Source: Nocardia xishanensis NBRC 101358 | GTDB lineage: Bacteria; Actinomycetota; Actinomycetes; Mycobacteriales; Mycobacteriaceae | Length of the DNA: 64,000 nt | Direction: 5' to 3' | Assembly (NCBI RefSeq): GCF_001613365.1 | Contig: NZ_BDCF01000032.1 | Location: 1 to 64,000, forward strand | Shown here: positions 1 through 8,255 of the stretch, piece after piece | Layout of the letters: each line of letters starts with the position of its first letter | How positions within the stretch are numbered: the first letter of the stretch is position 1 | Program-made: the position numbers and the translations under genes | Notes under the pieces: generated by a model | Told to the model about the DNA's origin: nothing | Seen by the model: the letters and a program-made list of their open reading frames with translations, nothing else | Databases searched by the model: none

Positions 1-479
1 ATCAGCACGCCGCGGCCGCCCTCGCTGCGCATCAGGTGGTACGCGCCCGCCTGCGGCGCGAGCCTGCCCGCGACCTCGCTCATCGGGGCCAGCAGCGGCA
101 GGCCGCCGTCGCGGCCGGTCACCGTCTCGTAGGCGAGGGCGGTGACACCCGACGTCAGCAGGGCGTCGGTGCACTCCCTCGACGCGGCCAGGTGCAGGTA
201 GGTGAACAACACCTGCCCGGCGCGCATCCGCGAATACTCCTCGGCCACCGGCTCTTTCACCTTCAGCACCAGGTCGGCGGCGGCCCAGACCTCGTCGGCC
301 GTCGGCAGCACGCGCGCGCCGACGTATCCGTAGGCCGCGTCCTCGAACGCCGATCCGGCGCCCGCTCCGGCCTCGAGGAACACTTCGTGTCCGCGAGCGA
401 CAAGTTCACGCACACCGGCGGGCGTGCACGCCACCCGGTACTCGTGATTCTTGACCTCGCGGGGGATCCCGATTTTCAT
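1..479 (-). CDS. ald: alanine dehydrogenase, N-terminal part (cut by window edge)
   Basis: This gene encodes the first 159 residues of NAD-dependent L-alanine dehydrogenase, which interconverts alanine and pyruvate plus ammonia. The protein opens MKIGIPREVKNHEYR, the family hallmark. Arg15, Lys75 and His96, the pyruvate-binding and catalytic residues of the mycobacterial enzyme, fall at exactly those positions, which fixes the ATG at 479. The rest of the gene lies left of the window. About 225 bp upstream holds no gene; unlike many mycobacteria there is no divergent aldR directly next to it. Identification is secure; regulation by an Lrp/AldR protein is only inferred from the family. Confidence 0.95.
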   Translation of the reverse strand, partial: MKIGIPREVKNHEYRVACTPAGVRELVARGHEVFLEAGAGAGSAFEDAAYGYVGARVLPTADEVWAAADLVLKVKEPVAEEYSRMRAGQVLFTYLHLAASRECTDALLTSGVTALAYETVTGRDGGLPLLAPMSEVAGRLAPQAGAYHLMRSEGGRGVL

Positions 480-705
480 CAGCACTCCTGTCGTCTCGTC
501 GGCGTTCGAGTCAGAGCGACTCCCTATTGATAAGGATCGTGACAGGTTTCAGTATGAAAATTCTGCGAGATCAGATCCAGTGATCCGAAGATGATTTTCT
601 AATTTGGCGGAATGTACGCGTAAGGAGCGAAACCGCTGGATACCGCGCCCGCCCGGTCGAATCATCTTCGCCTGTTCCGGACACGGGCGCGGAGGGCCAT
701 CCCGG
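480..705. other. intergenic region upstream of ald
   Basis: This 226-bp stretch lies between the ald start and the 3' end of glpD. It is noticeably more AT-rich than the surrounding genes, as expected for the ald promoter region. A short ORF covering much of it on the minus strand runs into glpD and looks non-coding. No operator could be defined with confidence. Confidence 0.4.
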
Positions 706-2460
706 CTACACCGATACCCGATCCCCTTCCGGCGCCCCCGCGATCCCGCGCGAGTCCGGCGCACCGAGCCGCACCACGTCGGCCGACCGGTCGTCGGGCT
801 GCTCGTTGGCGCGCAGTTCGGCCTCGACGCGGACCCGGTAGGTCTCGATCTCGCGCTCGACTCGCTCCTCGTCCCAGCCGAGGTACGGGGCGACCAGCCG
901 GGCGACCTCGGTCGCGACCAGGACGCCGCGGTCCCCGGTCTCCACCGAAAGGCGGGTGCGGCGGGTGAGGATGTCGTCGAGGTGCAGTGCGCCCTCGTGG
1001 GTCACCGCGTAGACGATCTCGGCCCGCAGGTAACGGGAATTGCCCAGCGGCGCGCCGAGTTCCGGCTGGGCGGCGATGATCTCGCGCAGTTCCGTCACGG
1101 CGCTGCCGTACCGGCCGAGCAGGTGCTCCACGGTCGCGAGGTCGACGCCGAACTCGTCGGCCAGCCTGGCGTGCGAGAACGAGAGCTCGCGGTACCCGTC
1201 GGCGCCGACCAGCGGCACCCGCTCGGTGCACGACCTGGCCACCCGCCCGGGCAGATCGGCGACCGCGGCGTCGATGGCGTCCTTGGCCATCACGCGGTAG
1301 GTGGTGTACTTGCCGCCCGCGACGATCACCAGGCCGGGAACCGGCGTTGCCACCGTGTGCTCCCGCGAGAGCGCGCTGGTCTGCTCGGAAGCGCCCGCGA
1401 GCAGCGGCCGCAGCCCGGCGTAGACGCCGACGATGTCGTCGTGGTCGATCGGCTGCTCGAGCAGCCGATTCACCTGGGCGAGAATGTAATCGATGTCGGC
1501 GCGGGTGGCGGCGGGGTGGGCCAGGTCGTGGTCCCAGTCGGTGTCGGTGGTGCCGATGACCCAGTGATCCTCGCTCCACGGGCACGGGATCACGAACAGC
1601 AGGCTCTTCTCGGTCTCGGTGATCAGGCCGGTCTCCGAGTCGATCCGGTCGCGCGGGACGACGATGTGCACGCCCTTGGAGGTGCGGATACGGAAATCGC
1701 TCGACCCGCCGAGCATCTGCTGGATCTCATCGGTCCACGGACCGGCCGCGTTCACCGTGCGCTTGGCGCGGACCGGGATGTGCCTGCCGCTCTCCAGGTC
1801 GTGCACCAGCGCGCCGACGATCCGGCCGTCCTCGCGCAGGAAGTCGACGACCCTCGCGCTGGAGGCGACCAGCGCACCGTGGCTCGCCGCGGTGCGCGCC
1901 AGCATCATGGTGTGCCGCGCGTCGTCGAGCTGGCCCTCGTAGAAGCTCACGCCGCCGCGCACCGCGCCGCGCTTGGCTCCGGGGAAGCGCCGCAACGTGG
2001 CCCGCTTGCCGAGATGCCGATGATGCTGCGGCACACCACGTCCCGCGCCGAGCACGTCGTACACGCCGACGCCAGCGCCCACCCAGGCCCGGTCGAGGCC
2101 GGGCCGTTCCAGCGGGTAGACGAACTCCACGGGCTTGGCCAGGTGCGGCGCAAGGGTTTCCAGGATCAGCGAACGCTCCCGCAGCGCCTCGAAGACCAGC
2201 GAGAAGTTGAGCTGCTTGAGGTAGCGCAGGCCGCCGTGCACCAGCTTCGACGACCGGCTCGAGGTGCCGGAGGCGTAGTCGCGGGCCTCGACGAGGCCGA
2301 CGCTGAGGCCGCGGGTCACCGCGTCGAGGGCGGCTCCCGCGCCGACCACGCCGGCGCCGATGACAAGCACGTCCAGTTCGGTGCTCGCCATGGCGTCCAG
2401 GGCGCGGGCGCGCTCGGCCGGGCTCATCGCGACCGGTGAGGTGAGGGAACGGTCGACCAT
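706..2460 (-). CDS. glpD: aerobic glycerol-3-phosphate dehydrogenase
   Basis: This is the FAD-dependent, membrane-associated enzyme that oxidises glycerol-3-phosphate to dihydroxyacetone phosphate and feeds electrons to quinones. The 584-residue product is of normal length. Its N-terminal Rossmann FAD site reads VLVIGAGVVGAGAALDA near residues 28-44, and SSKLVHGGLRYL follows, typical of GlpD. An AAAGGAG-like ribosome site (AGGAG) sits 7 bases before the chosen ATG; a longer reading with 14 extra residues has no such site. It lies 63 bp downstream of glpK on the same strand, so the two form a glycerol catabolic unit. The nearby IclR protein and its palindrome probably control both. Confidence 0.93.
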   Translation of the reverse strand: MVDRSLTSPVAMSPAERARALDAMASTELDVLVIGAGVVGAGAALDAVTRGLSVGLVEARDYASGTSSRSSKLVHGGLRYLKQLNFSLVFEALRERSLILETLAPHLAKPVEFVYPLERPGLDRAWVGAGVGVYDVLGAGRGVPQHHRHLGKRATLRRFPGAKRGAVRGGVSFYEGQLDDARHTMMLARTAASHGALVASSARVVDFLREDGRIVGALVHDLESGRHIPVRAKRTVNAAGPWTDEIQQMLGGSSDFRIRTSKGVHIVVPRDRIDSETGLITETEKSLLFVIPCPWSEDHWVIGTTDTDWDHDLAHPAATRADIDYILAQVNRLLEQPIDHDDIVGVYAGLRPLLAGASEQTSALSREHTVATPVPGLVIVAGGKYTTYRVMAKDAIDAAVADLPGRVARSCTERVPLVGADGYRELSFSHARLADEFGVDLATVEHLLGRYGSAVTELREIIAAQPELGAPLGNSRYLRAEIVYAVTHEGALHLDDILTRRTRLSVETGDRGVLVATEVARLVAPYLGWDEERVEREIETYRVRVEAELRANEQPDDRSADVVRLGAPDSRGIAGAPEGDRVSV

Positions 2461-2523
2461 TTCGGTCTCCTTTGTGTAGAAAAGTGATGCGCGCGTGCGC
2501 AAGTGGTCGGTGGGTGGCGCCGG

Positions 2524-4038
2524 TCAGTGGGTCGGCGCCCAGTCGAGGGTGCGGCCGATCGCCTTGTGCCAGCCCTCGTATCCGGCGGCCCGCTGGTCCT
2601 CGGTCCACTCCGGTCGCCAGCGCGCGGATTCGCGCCAGTTCGTGCGCAATTCGTCGGTGCCGCCCCAGAATCCGACGGCGAGGCCCGCGGCGTAGGCCGC
2701 GCCGAGCGCGGTGGTCTCCGACACCACCGGACGGCTCACCGGCACGCCGAGCACGTCGGCCTGGATCTGCATGCAGAGGTTGTTGGCGGTGACTCCGCCG
2801 TCCACCTTGAGCACCTCCAGCGCCACCCCGGAGTCCTTGAACATCGCGTCGGCGACATCGCGGGTCTGGTAGCAGATCGCCTCCAGGGTCGCCCGCGCGA
2901 TGTGCGCGTTGGTGGCGTACCTGGTCAGCCCGACGATCGCGCCGCGTGCGTCGGAGCGCCAGTGCGGCGCGAACAGGCCGGAGAACGCCGGGACGAAGTA
3001 CACCCCGCCGTTGTCGGCGACCTCACCCGCCAAAGTCTCACTCTGCGAGGCACCTTGGATGATGCCGAGCTGATCGCGCAGCCACTGCACCGCCGAACCG
3101 GTGACGGCGATGGAGCCCTCGAGCGCGTACACCGGGTCCTGTCCGGCGAACTGGTAGCAGACGGTGGTGAGCAGCCCGTTCTTCGATCGCACCGGCGTGC
3201 CGCCGGTGTTGAGCAGGAGGAAATTGCCGGTGCCGTAGGTGTTCTTGGCCTCGCCCGGGGACAGGCACACCTGCCCGATCATCGCCGCCTGCTGATCGCC
3301 GACCGCCGCGGCGACCGGGATCTCGCCCGCGAGCGGGCCGTGCGCGGTCGTGCGACCGTAGCCATCGGGCACCGCGGACGGGCGGATGGACGGCAGCATG
3401 GCGCGCGGAATGTCGAAAAGGGCGAGCAGTTCGTCGTCCCAGTCCAGCGTTTCCAGGTCCATCAGCATGGTGCGGCTGGCGTTGGTCACGTCGGTGACGT
3501 GCACGCCGCCATGGACACCGCCGGTGAAATTCCACAGCAGCCAGGTGTCGATGGTGCCGAACAGCGCCTCGCCGCGCTCGGCCGCGGCGCGCAGGCCGTC
3601 GACGTTCTCCAGCAGCCAGCGGATCTTGCCGCCCGCGAAGTAGGTGGCGGGCGGCAGCCCGGTGCGATGCCGGATCAGCTCGCCCGCACGGGTTTCCAGC
3701 TCGGCGGCGATCCGGTCGGTTCGGGTGTCCTGCCAGACGATGGCGTTGTGGTACGGCCGTCCGGTACGCCGGTCCCAGACGACGGTGGTCTCGCGCTGGT
3801 TTGTCACGCCGAGCGCGGCCAGGTCGGCGGCGCGCAGGCCGTGCGAGTTCAGCGCCGTCTGGATGACGGCCGAGGTGCGTTCCCAGATCTCGACCGGGTT
3901 GTGCTCGACCCAGCCGGGACGCGGCAGGATCTGCTCGTGTTCGAGCTGGTGACTGGCGACGACGGCGCCCGCGTGGTCGAAGACCATGAAGCGGGTGCTC
4001 GTGGTGCCCTGGTCGACCGCACCGATGAGGTCTGGCAT
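2524..4038 (-). CDS. glpK: glycerol kinase (first copy)
   Basis: It phosphorylates glycerol to glycerol-3-phosphate with ATP, giving the substrate of the adjacent GlpD. The 504-residue FGGY-family protein starts MPDLIGAVDQGTTSTRF (phosphate-binding loop), carries NQRETT (glycerol contacts), IVWQDTRT, the catalytic Asp in GDQQAA about halfway, and TGTGNFLLLNTG in the ATP domain. The ATG at 4038 is chosen because the FGGY fold begins there; the open frame extends far upstream across the promoter. It is transcribed away from the iclR gene and from a second, diverged glycerol kinase. No glpF facilitator gene is visible beside it. Confidence 0.95.
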   Translation of the reverse strand: MPDLIGAVDQGTTSTRFMVFDHAGAVVASHQLEHEQILPRPGWVEHNPVEIWERTSAVIQTALNSHGLRAADLAALGVTNQRETTVVWDRRTGRPYHNAIVWQDTRTDRIAAELETRAGELIRHRTGLPPATYFAGGKIRWLLENVDGLRAAAERGEALFGTIDTWLLWNFTGGVHGGVHVTDVTNASRTMLMDLETLDWDDELLALFDIPRAMLPSIRPSAVPDGYGRTTAHGPLAGEIPVAAAVGDQQAAMIGQVCLSPGEAKNTYGTGNFLLLNTGGTPVRSKNGLLTTVCYQFAGQDPVYALEGSIAVTGSAVQWLRDQLGIIQGASQSETLAGEVADNGGVYFVPAFSGLFAPHWRSDARGAIVGLTRYATNAHIARATLEAICYQTRDVADAMFKDSGVALEVLKVDGGVTANNLCMQIQADVLGVPVSRPVVSETTALGAAYAAGLAVGFWGGTDELRTNWRESARWRPEWTEDQRAAGYEGWHKAIGRTLDWAPTH

Positions 4039-4128
4039 GCGTCTCTCCATTTGTCCGTTGGCCGGCGCGCGTGGCGGCCGGTGCGCAATGCCGAAAGTAG
4101 GCAGCCGACGATGCCGCGACAACGGTGC

Positions 4129-4149
4129 TCGTTCGACATTGTCGAACGA
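4129..4149. promoter_or_regulatory. 21-bp palindrome, probable IclR operator
   Basis: Two perfect 10-base arms, TCGTTCGACA and TGTCGAACGA, flank a single central T. It lies between divergent glpK (ATG at 4038) and iclR (GTG at 4179), in the position expected for autoregulation and control of both glycerol operons. The symmetry is read directly; assignment to the adjacent IclR protein is inference from location. Confidence 0.75.
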
Positions 4150-4178
4150 TCCGGATACCGCGCAGTAGAGTCGACTCC

Positions 4179-4952
4179 GTGCCAGGACCGATTCAGTCGA
4201 TCGAACGCGCCGCCGCGATCCTGCGCGTGGTGGCCGAGGCGCCCTTCGGCGTCGGCGTCGCCGAGCTCGCGGGCGCCCTCGGCCTGCCGAAGGCGACGGC
4301 GCACGGTCTGCTGCGCACCTTGCAGCGCGTCGGCTACATCGAGCAGGACGACAGCACCGGCAAATACCTGATCGGCGCCGCCGCGTTGGGGCTCGCCGAC
4401 GCCCGGCTCGACACCAATGTGCTGCGCTCCTACGCGATGAGCTGGGCCGACACACTGGCCGCGCGCTCCGGTGAATCGGTGCGGATCGGGGCGCTGCGGG
4501 GCGAGCGCGTCTCGATCGTGCACCACGTGTTCCGGCCCGACGGCATCGAGCAGACTCTGCGCGTTGGCATCGAACTTCCGCTGCACGCGACCGCGCTCGG
4601 CAAAGTACTGCTGGCCTACACGCCCGGTCTGACCGAACGCGTCGCGGGCGCGCCGCTGCCCGCCTACACCCGGCGCACCGTGACGGCGCCGCGCGCGGTG
4701 CACGCCGAGATCGCGCGGGTGCGCGCGCAGGGCTACGCCGAGGACATCGCCGAATTCGCCTTCGAGCGCGCCTCGGTGGCGGCGCCGCTGCGCGACGCGG
4801 GCGGACGCGTTGTCGGGGCGCTCGGCGTGGTCGGCGCCGTCGACCGGATCACCGATCCCGCCGTCCGCCCCCGGCTCGTCGAACTGGTGCGTACCACCGC
4901 GGGCGCGGTCTCCCGCGATCTGAGCGCCGAACGGCCGCGGGTGGGCCGATGA
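4179..4952 (+). CDS. IclR-family regulator of glycerol genes
   Basis: The 257-residue protein has an N-terminal winged helix (residues about 5-65, with the recognition helix around LPKATAHGLLRTL) and a C-terminal IclR effector domain with the TALGKVLLAY region. GTG at 4179 is taken as start because the IclR helix-turn-helix begins right after it; upstream ATG readings would run through the palindromic operator. It is divergent from glpK-glpD, and its stop overlaps the start of a second glycerol kinase in ATGA, so it is co-translated with that gene. Streptomyces GylR, an IclR protein controlling glycerol operons, is the natural analogue. The effector is presumably glycerol or glycerol-3-phosphate (inferred). 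Confidence 0.88.
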   Translation: MPGPIQSIERAAAILRVVAEAPFGVGVAELAGALGLPKATAHGLLRTLQRVGYIEQDDSTGKYLIGAAALGLADARLDTNVLRSYAMSWADTLAARSGESVRIGALRGERVSIVHHVFRPDGIEQTLRVGIELPLHATALGKVLLAYTPGLTERVAGAPLPAYTRRTVTAPRAVHAEIARVRAQGYAEDIAEFAFERASVAAPLRDAGGRVVGALGVVGAVDRITDPAVRPRLVELVRTTAGAVSRDLSAERPRVGR

Positions 4953-6466
4953 ACGGCGAACGAGGTCGCGGCCGCTACGTGATGGCCATCGACCAGGGCA
5001 CCACGTCCAGCAGATCGATCCTGTACGACGCGGCGGGACAACTGGTTTCGATCGCGCAACGCGAGCACCGGCAGCTGTATCCCGCCGCGGGGCGGGTCGA
5101 GCACGACGCCGCCGAGATCCGCCGCCACGTCGCGGCGCTGGTCGACCGGGTCATCGCCAAGGCGGGCGTGGCCACCGATCAGGTGGTGGCGATCGGCATC
5201 GCCAACCAGCGCGAGACGACCGTGCTCTGGGACCGCGAGACCGGCGCGCCGATCGGCAACGCGATCGTCTGGCAGGACACCCGCACCGAAGACCTCGTCA
5301 CCCGGCTCGCCCGCCGCCCCGAGGCCGAGGAGGTGGTCAAGCGCTGCGGCCTGCCGCTGCTGAGTTATTTTGCGGCGCCGCGCATCCGGTGGCTGCTCGA
5401 CCGGGACGAGCGGCTGCGTGAGCGCGCCGAACGTGGCGCGGTGCTGTTCGGCACGATGGACAGCTGGCTGATCTGGAATCTCACCGGCGGCCCGCGCGGC
5501 GGCGTGCACGTCACCGATGTGACCAATGCCGGGCGCACCATGCTGATGAACCTCGGCACCCTCGACTGGGACGACAGGCTGCTCGACTTCTTCGACATCC
5601 CGCGCGCGATGCTGCCCGACATCCGGTCCAACGCCGAGGTGTACGGCCACACCGCGGCAGGCATCCCGATCGCGGCCGCGCTCGGCGATCAGCAGGCGGC
5701 CCTGTTCGGCCAGACCTGCTTCGCCGCGGGCGAGGCCAAATGCACTTACGGCACAGGTAGCTTCCTGCTCACCAACACCGGAACGACGCCGGTGCGTTCC
5801 ACCCACGGACTGCTCACCACGGTGGCGTTCCGTATCGGCGGCGAACCCGCCCGGTACGCGCTGGAGGGTTCGATGGCCGCGACCGGAACGCTGGTGCAGT
5901 GGCTGCGCGACCGGCTCGGGCTGATCGAGGACGCACCCGAAATCGAAACACTCGCAAGCACCGTCGAGGACAACGGCGGCTGCTACGTGGTGCCCGCGTT
6001 CTCCGGACTGTTCGCGCCGCGCTGGCGGTCCGAGGCGCGGGGGGTGATCGCCGGGCTCACCTCCTACATCACCAAGGGACATCTGGCCCGCGCGGTGCTC
6101 GAGGCCACCGCGTGGCAGACCAGGGAGGTGGTCGATGCGATGAACGCCGACACCGGCTACGCACTCGCCGAACTGCGCGTGGATGGCGGCATGACCTCCA
6201 ACAACCTGCTCATGCAACAGATCTCGGACGCGCTCGGGGTGCCGGTGGAACGACCGCTGTTCTCCGAGACGGTCTCGCTCGGCGCGGCCTACGCCGCGGG
6301 CCTCGCGGTCGGCCTCTGGCCCGATATGACAGGGCTGCGCCGTAATCGGCGCACCGCGAGCCGGTGGTTGCCGACCATGCCGGAGCAGCGCCGGGAGCGC
6401 GAGTACCGCCGCTGGTCTCGCGCCGCCGACCTCACCTACAACTGGAACGAGCCTGGCGAGGCCTGA
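4949..6466 (+). CDS. glycerol kinase paralogue (second copy)
   Basis: A 505-residue FGGY kinase clearly paralogous to the first copy along its whole length, yet diverged. It keeps the phosphate loop (AIDQGTTSSRS), NQRETT, IVWQDTRT, the catalytic Asp in GDQQAA, and a changed ATP loop TGTGSFLLTNTG. All glycerol-contact residues recognisable in the first copy are retained, so glycerol (or a close polyol) remains the likely substrate. It overlaps the iclR stop by 4 bp (ATGA), so regulator and kinase are translationally coupled. Two kinases on either side of one regulator suggest differential expression or different kinetics; this is inference. Confidence 0.88.
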   Translation: MNGERGRGRYVMAIDQGTTSSRSILYDAAGQLVSIAQREHRQLYPAAGRVEHDAAEIRRHVAALVDRVIAKAGVATDQVVAIGIANQRETTVLWDRETGAPIGNAIVWQDTRTEDLVTRLARRPEAEEVVKRCGLPLLSYFAAPRIRWLLDRDERLRERAERGAVLFGTMDSWLIWNLTGGPRGGVHVTDVTNAGRTMLMNLGTLDWDDRLLDFFDIPRAMLPDIRSNAEVYGHTAAGIPIAAALGDQQAALFGQTCFAAGEAKCTYGTGSFLLTNTGTTPVRSTHGLLTTVAFRIGGEPARYALEGSMAATGTLVQWLRDRLGLIEDAPEIETLASTVEDNGGCYVVPAFSGLFAPRWRSEARGVIAGLTSYITKGHLARAVLEATAWQTREVVDAMNADTGYALAELRVDGGMTSNNLLMQQISDALGVPVERPLFSETVSLGAAYAAGLAVGLWPDMTGLRRNRRTASRWLPTMPEQRREREYRRWSRAADLTYNWNEPGEA

Positions 6467-6589
6467 TTCGGACGAGTCGGCGCGTCCGGCGAATCGTTCG
6501 CCGTGCCGACGCTACGGTGCTGGAAGCAAAAGCTCGAATTCGTCCGGTACATCGCGTCGCGGCGTCGGCGCCCACCGAGGAGGGGCCCC

Positions 6590-6973
6590 TTGCTCACGGT
6601 CGTCCAGATACTCGCCGTGCTCTCGGCGCTGCTGCACGGCTATGTCTTCGTGCTCGAATCGCTGCGATTCGCCGAGCCGAAGGTCTACGCGGCGACGTTC
6701 CACGTCGAGCGCGAGGATCTGGCGGCCGTCCAGCCGTGGGCGTTCAATCAGGGCTGGTACAACCTGTTCCTCGCGATCGGCACGTTGATCGGCGCACTGC
6801 TGTTGCCCACGCTCCCCCAGGCGGGCTGGGCGCTGCTGATGATCGGCTGCGGGTCGATGATCGCCGCCGCGGGCGTCTTGGTTGCGACCGACCGGCGTTT
6901 CGTCAAGGCCGCCTTCATCCAGGGCACACTGCCCGCGCTCGCATTGCTGGCGGGCCTCATCACCCAACTCTGA
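6590..6973 (+). CDS. DUF1304-family small membrane protein
   Basis: A 127-residue integral membrane protein with about four hydrophobic segments (near residues 3-25, 45-70, 75-95 and 100-125). The N-terminal part, with LHGYVFVLESLRF, and the FNQGWYNLFLA stretch are typical of DUF1304 proteins, whose function is unknown. The start is a TTG at 6590 preceded by GAGGAGGGG about 6 bases upstream; the longer upstream reading is Arg-rich and lacks a ribosome site. It stands 124 bp after the second glycerol kinase and is closed by a strong hairpin, so it may be the last gene of that unit. Confidence 0.8.
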   Translation: MLTVVQILAVLSALLHGYVFVLESLRFAEPKVYAATFHVEREDLAAVQPWAFNQGWYNLFLAIGTLIGALLLPTLPQAGWALLMIGCGSMIAAAGVLVATDRRFVKAAFIQGTLPALALLAGLITQL

Positions 6974-6975
6974 GC

Positions 6976-7004
6976 CCGGGCGGGTCGCCGCGCGACCCGC
7001 CCGG
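6976..7004. terminator. hairpin terminator between convergent genes
   Basis: A perfect 13-bp GC stem (CCGGGCGGGTCGC with its complement) closes a CGC loop. It begins 3 bases after the DUF1304 stop and ends 10 bases before the P450 stop on the other strand. There is no U tract, as is usual in actinobacteria, so it can serve both directions. Confidence 0.8.
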
Positions 7005-7014
7005 CGTCGACTCG

Positions 7015-8241
7015 TTACGGGTTCAGGTACACCGGCAGACGGTGGTGACCGTTGGAGATGAAGCTGGCCACCGTGCCCAGCTCCTCCGGCTCGGCGGCCA
7101 GCCGCATGTTCGGGAACCGCTCGAAGATCGCCGGCAGCGAGACGGCGGCCTCCATGCGCGCCAGCGGAGCCCCGAGGCAGTGGTGCGCGCCGTAACCGAA
7201 AGCGACGTGGTCCTTTTCGGCACGGCGAACGTCGAACACGTCGGCGGTGTCGCCGTGCACCTTAGGGTCGCGGTTGGCGGTCACGTAGGACGCCAGGATC
7301 GGCTCGCCCTTCGCGATGCGGACGCCGCCGTCGATTTCGATGTCGTCGACCGCGAAGCGCAGCGGCAGGTGCGCGACCGGTGCCTCGTACCGCAGCGACT
7401 CCTCGATCACATCGGACCACGTGGCCCGCTCCTCGAGCACCTCGGCGCGCTGCTCGGGATGGGTCAACAGCGCGTGGATGGCCTGGTCGAGCAGGTTCAC
7501 CGTGGTCTCGTGGCCCGCGCTGATCACCAGCAGCAGCGTGTCGATCAGCTCCTGGGCGGTGAGCTGCGCGCCGTCCTCCTCGTCGCGGTGCGAGATGAGC
7601 AGGCTGGTCATGTCGTCGCCGGGATGCTCGCTCCGGTAGGCGACGAGCTCGCCGAGGATCCGGTACATCTCCATGTAGTTGGCCTGCGACTCCTCCGGAG
7701 TCAGCGAGGTGTCGAAGATGCCGTCCACGCAGGTGCGCAGACCCGCGTTCAGCGACTCGGGCACTCCCATGAGTTCCGAGATCACCTGGATCGGCAGCGG
7801 ATACGCGAAACACTCGCGCAGATCCACCGGCTCACCCTCGGGCGCGGCGGCCAGTTCGTCGAGCAGGGCCGCGGTGATGGCCTCGATGCGCGAGCGCATG
7901 GCCTCGGTGCGGCGATGGGTGAACGCGGGAGCCACCAGCTTGCGTAGTCGCCGGTGATCGGCGCCGTACGCGGTGAACATGTTGTTCACCGCCACCCAGA
8001 GGAACAGCGGCCAGTCCTGTGGGATCTCCCCGTTGATGAACGCGGGCCAGTGCTGACGCGCGTCCTTCGACACCCGGGGATCGACCAGCAGCTTCTTCAA
8101 CAGTTCGGCATCGGTCACCGACCACGCCCGCACACCGCCGGGCAGCTCGACCAGAACGACCGGTCCGCGTTCGCGCAGCCGCGCGGATTCGCCCTGGATA
8201 TCGGCGCCGGCGGGATCGAGGACGAGGGGCTGACTGTCCAT
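7015..8241 (-). CDS. cytochrome P450, CYP154-like, of the conservon
   Basis: A 408-residue class I bacterial P450 with all canonical motifs: I-helix AGHETT, K-helix ExxR in EESLRYEAP, and the haem loop FGYGAHHCLGAPLAR with its Cys ligand. The ATG at 8241 follows AAGGAG at good distance; longer readings run back into the upstream P450. It is the last gene of a six-gene run cvnA-B-C-D-P450-P450, the arrangement of several Streptomyces conservons where a CYP157/CYP154 pair follows cvnD. CYP154 enzymes hydroxylate varied small molecules including steroids; the substrate here cannot be read from sequence. Confidence 0.9.
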   Translation of the reverse strand: MDSQPLVLDPAGADIQGESARLRERGPVVLVELPGGVRAWSVTDAELLKKLLVDPRVSKDARQHWPAFINGEIPQDWPLFLWVAVNNMFTAYGADHRRLRKLVAPAFTHRRTEAMRSRIEAITAALLDELAAAPEGEPVDLRECFAYPLPIQVISELMGVPESLNAGLRTCVDGIFDTSLTPEESQANYMEMYRILGELVAYRSEHPGDDMTSLLISHRDEEDGAQLTAQELIDTLLLVISAGHETTVNLLDQAIHALLTHPEQRAEVLEERATWSDVIEESLRYEAPVAHLPLRFAVDDIEIDGGVRIAKGEPILASYVTANRDPKVHGDTADVFDVRRAEKDHVAFGYGAHHCLGAPLARMEAAVSLPAIFERFPNMRLAAEPEELGTVASFISNGHHRLPVYLNP

Positions 8242-8255
8242 CGGAGGCACTCTCC

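Noticed and set aside
549..764. Minus-strand 71-codon ORF next to glpD
   Set aside because: Overlaps the glpD end out of frame and is Arg/Gly-rich; looks like chance.
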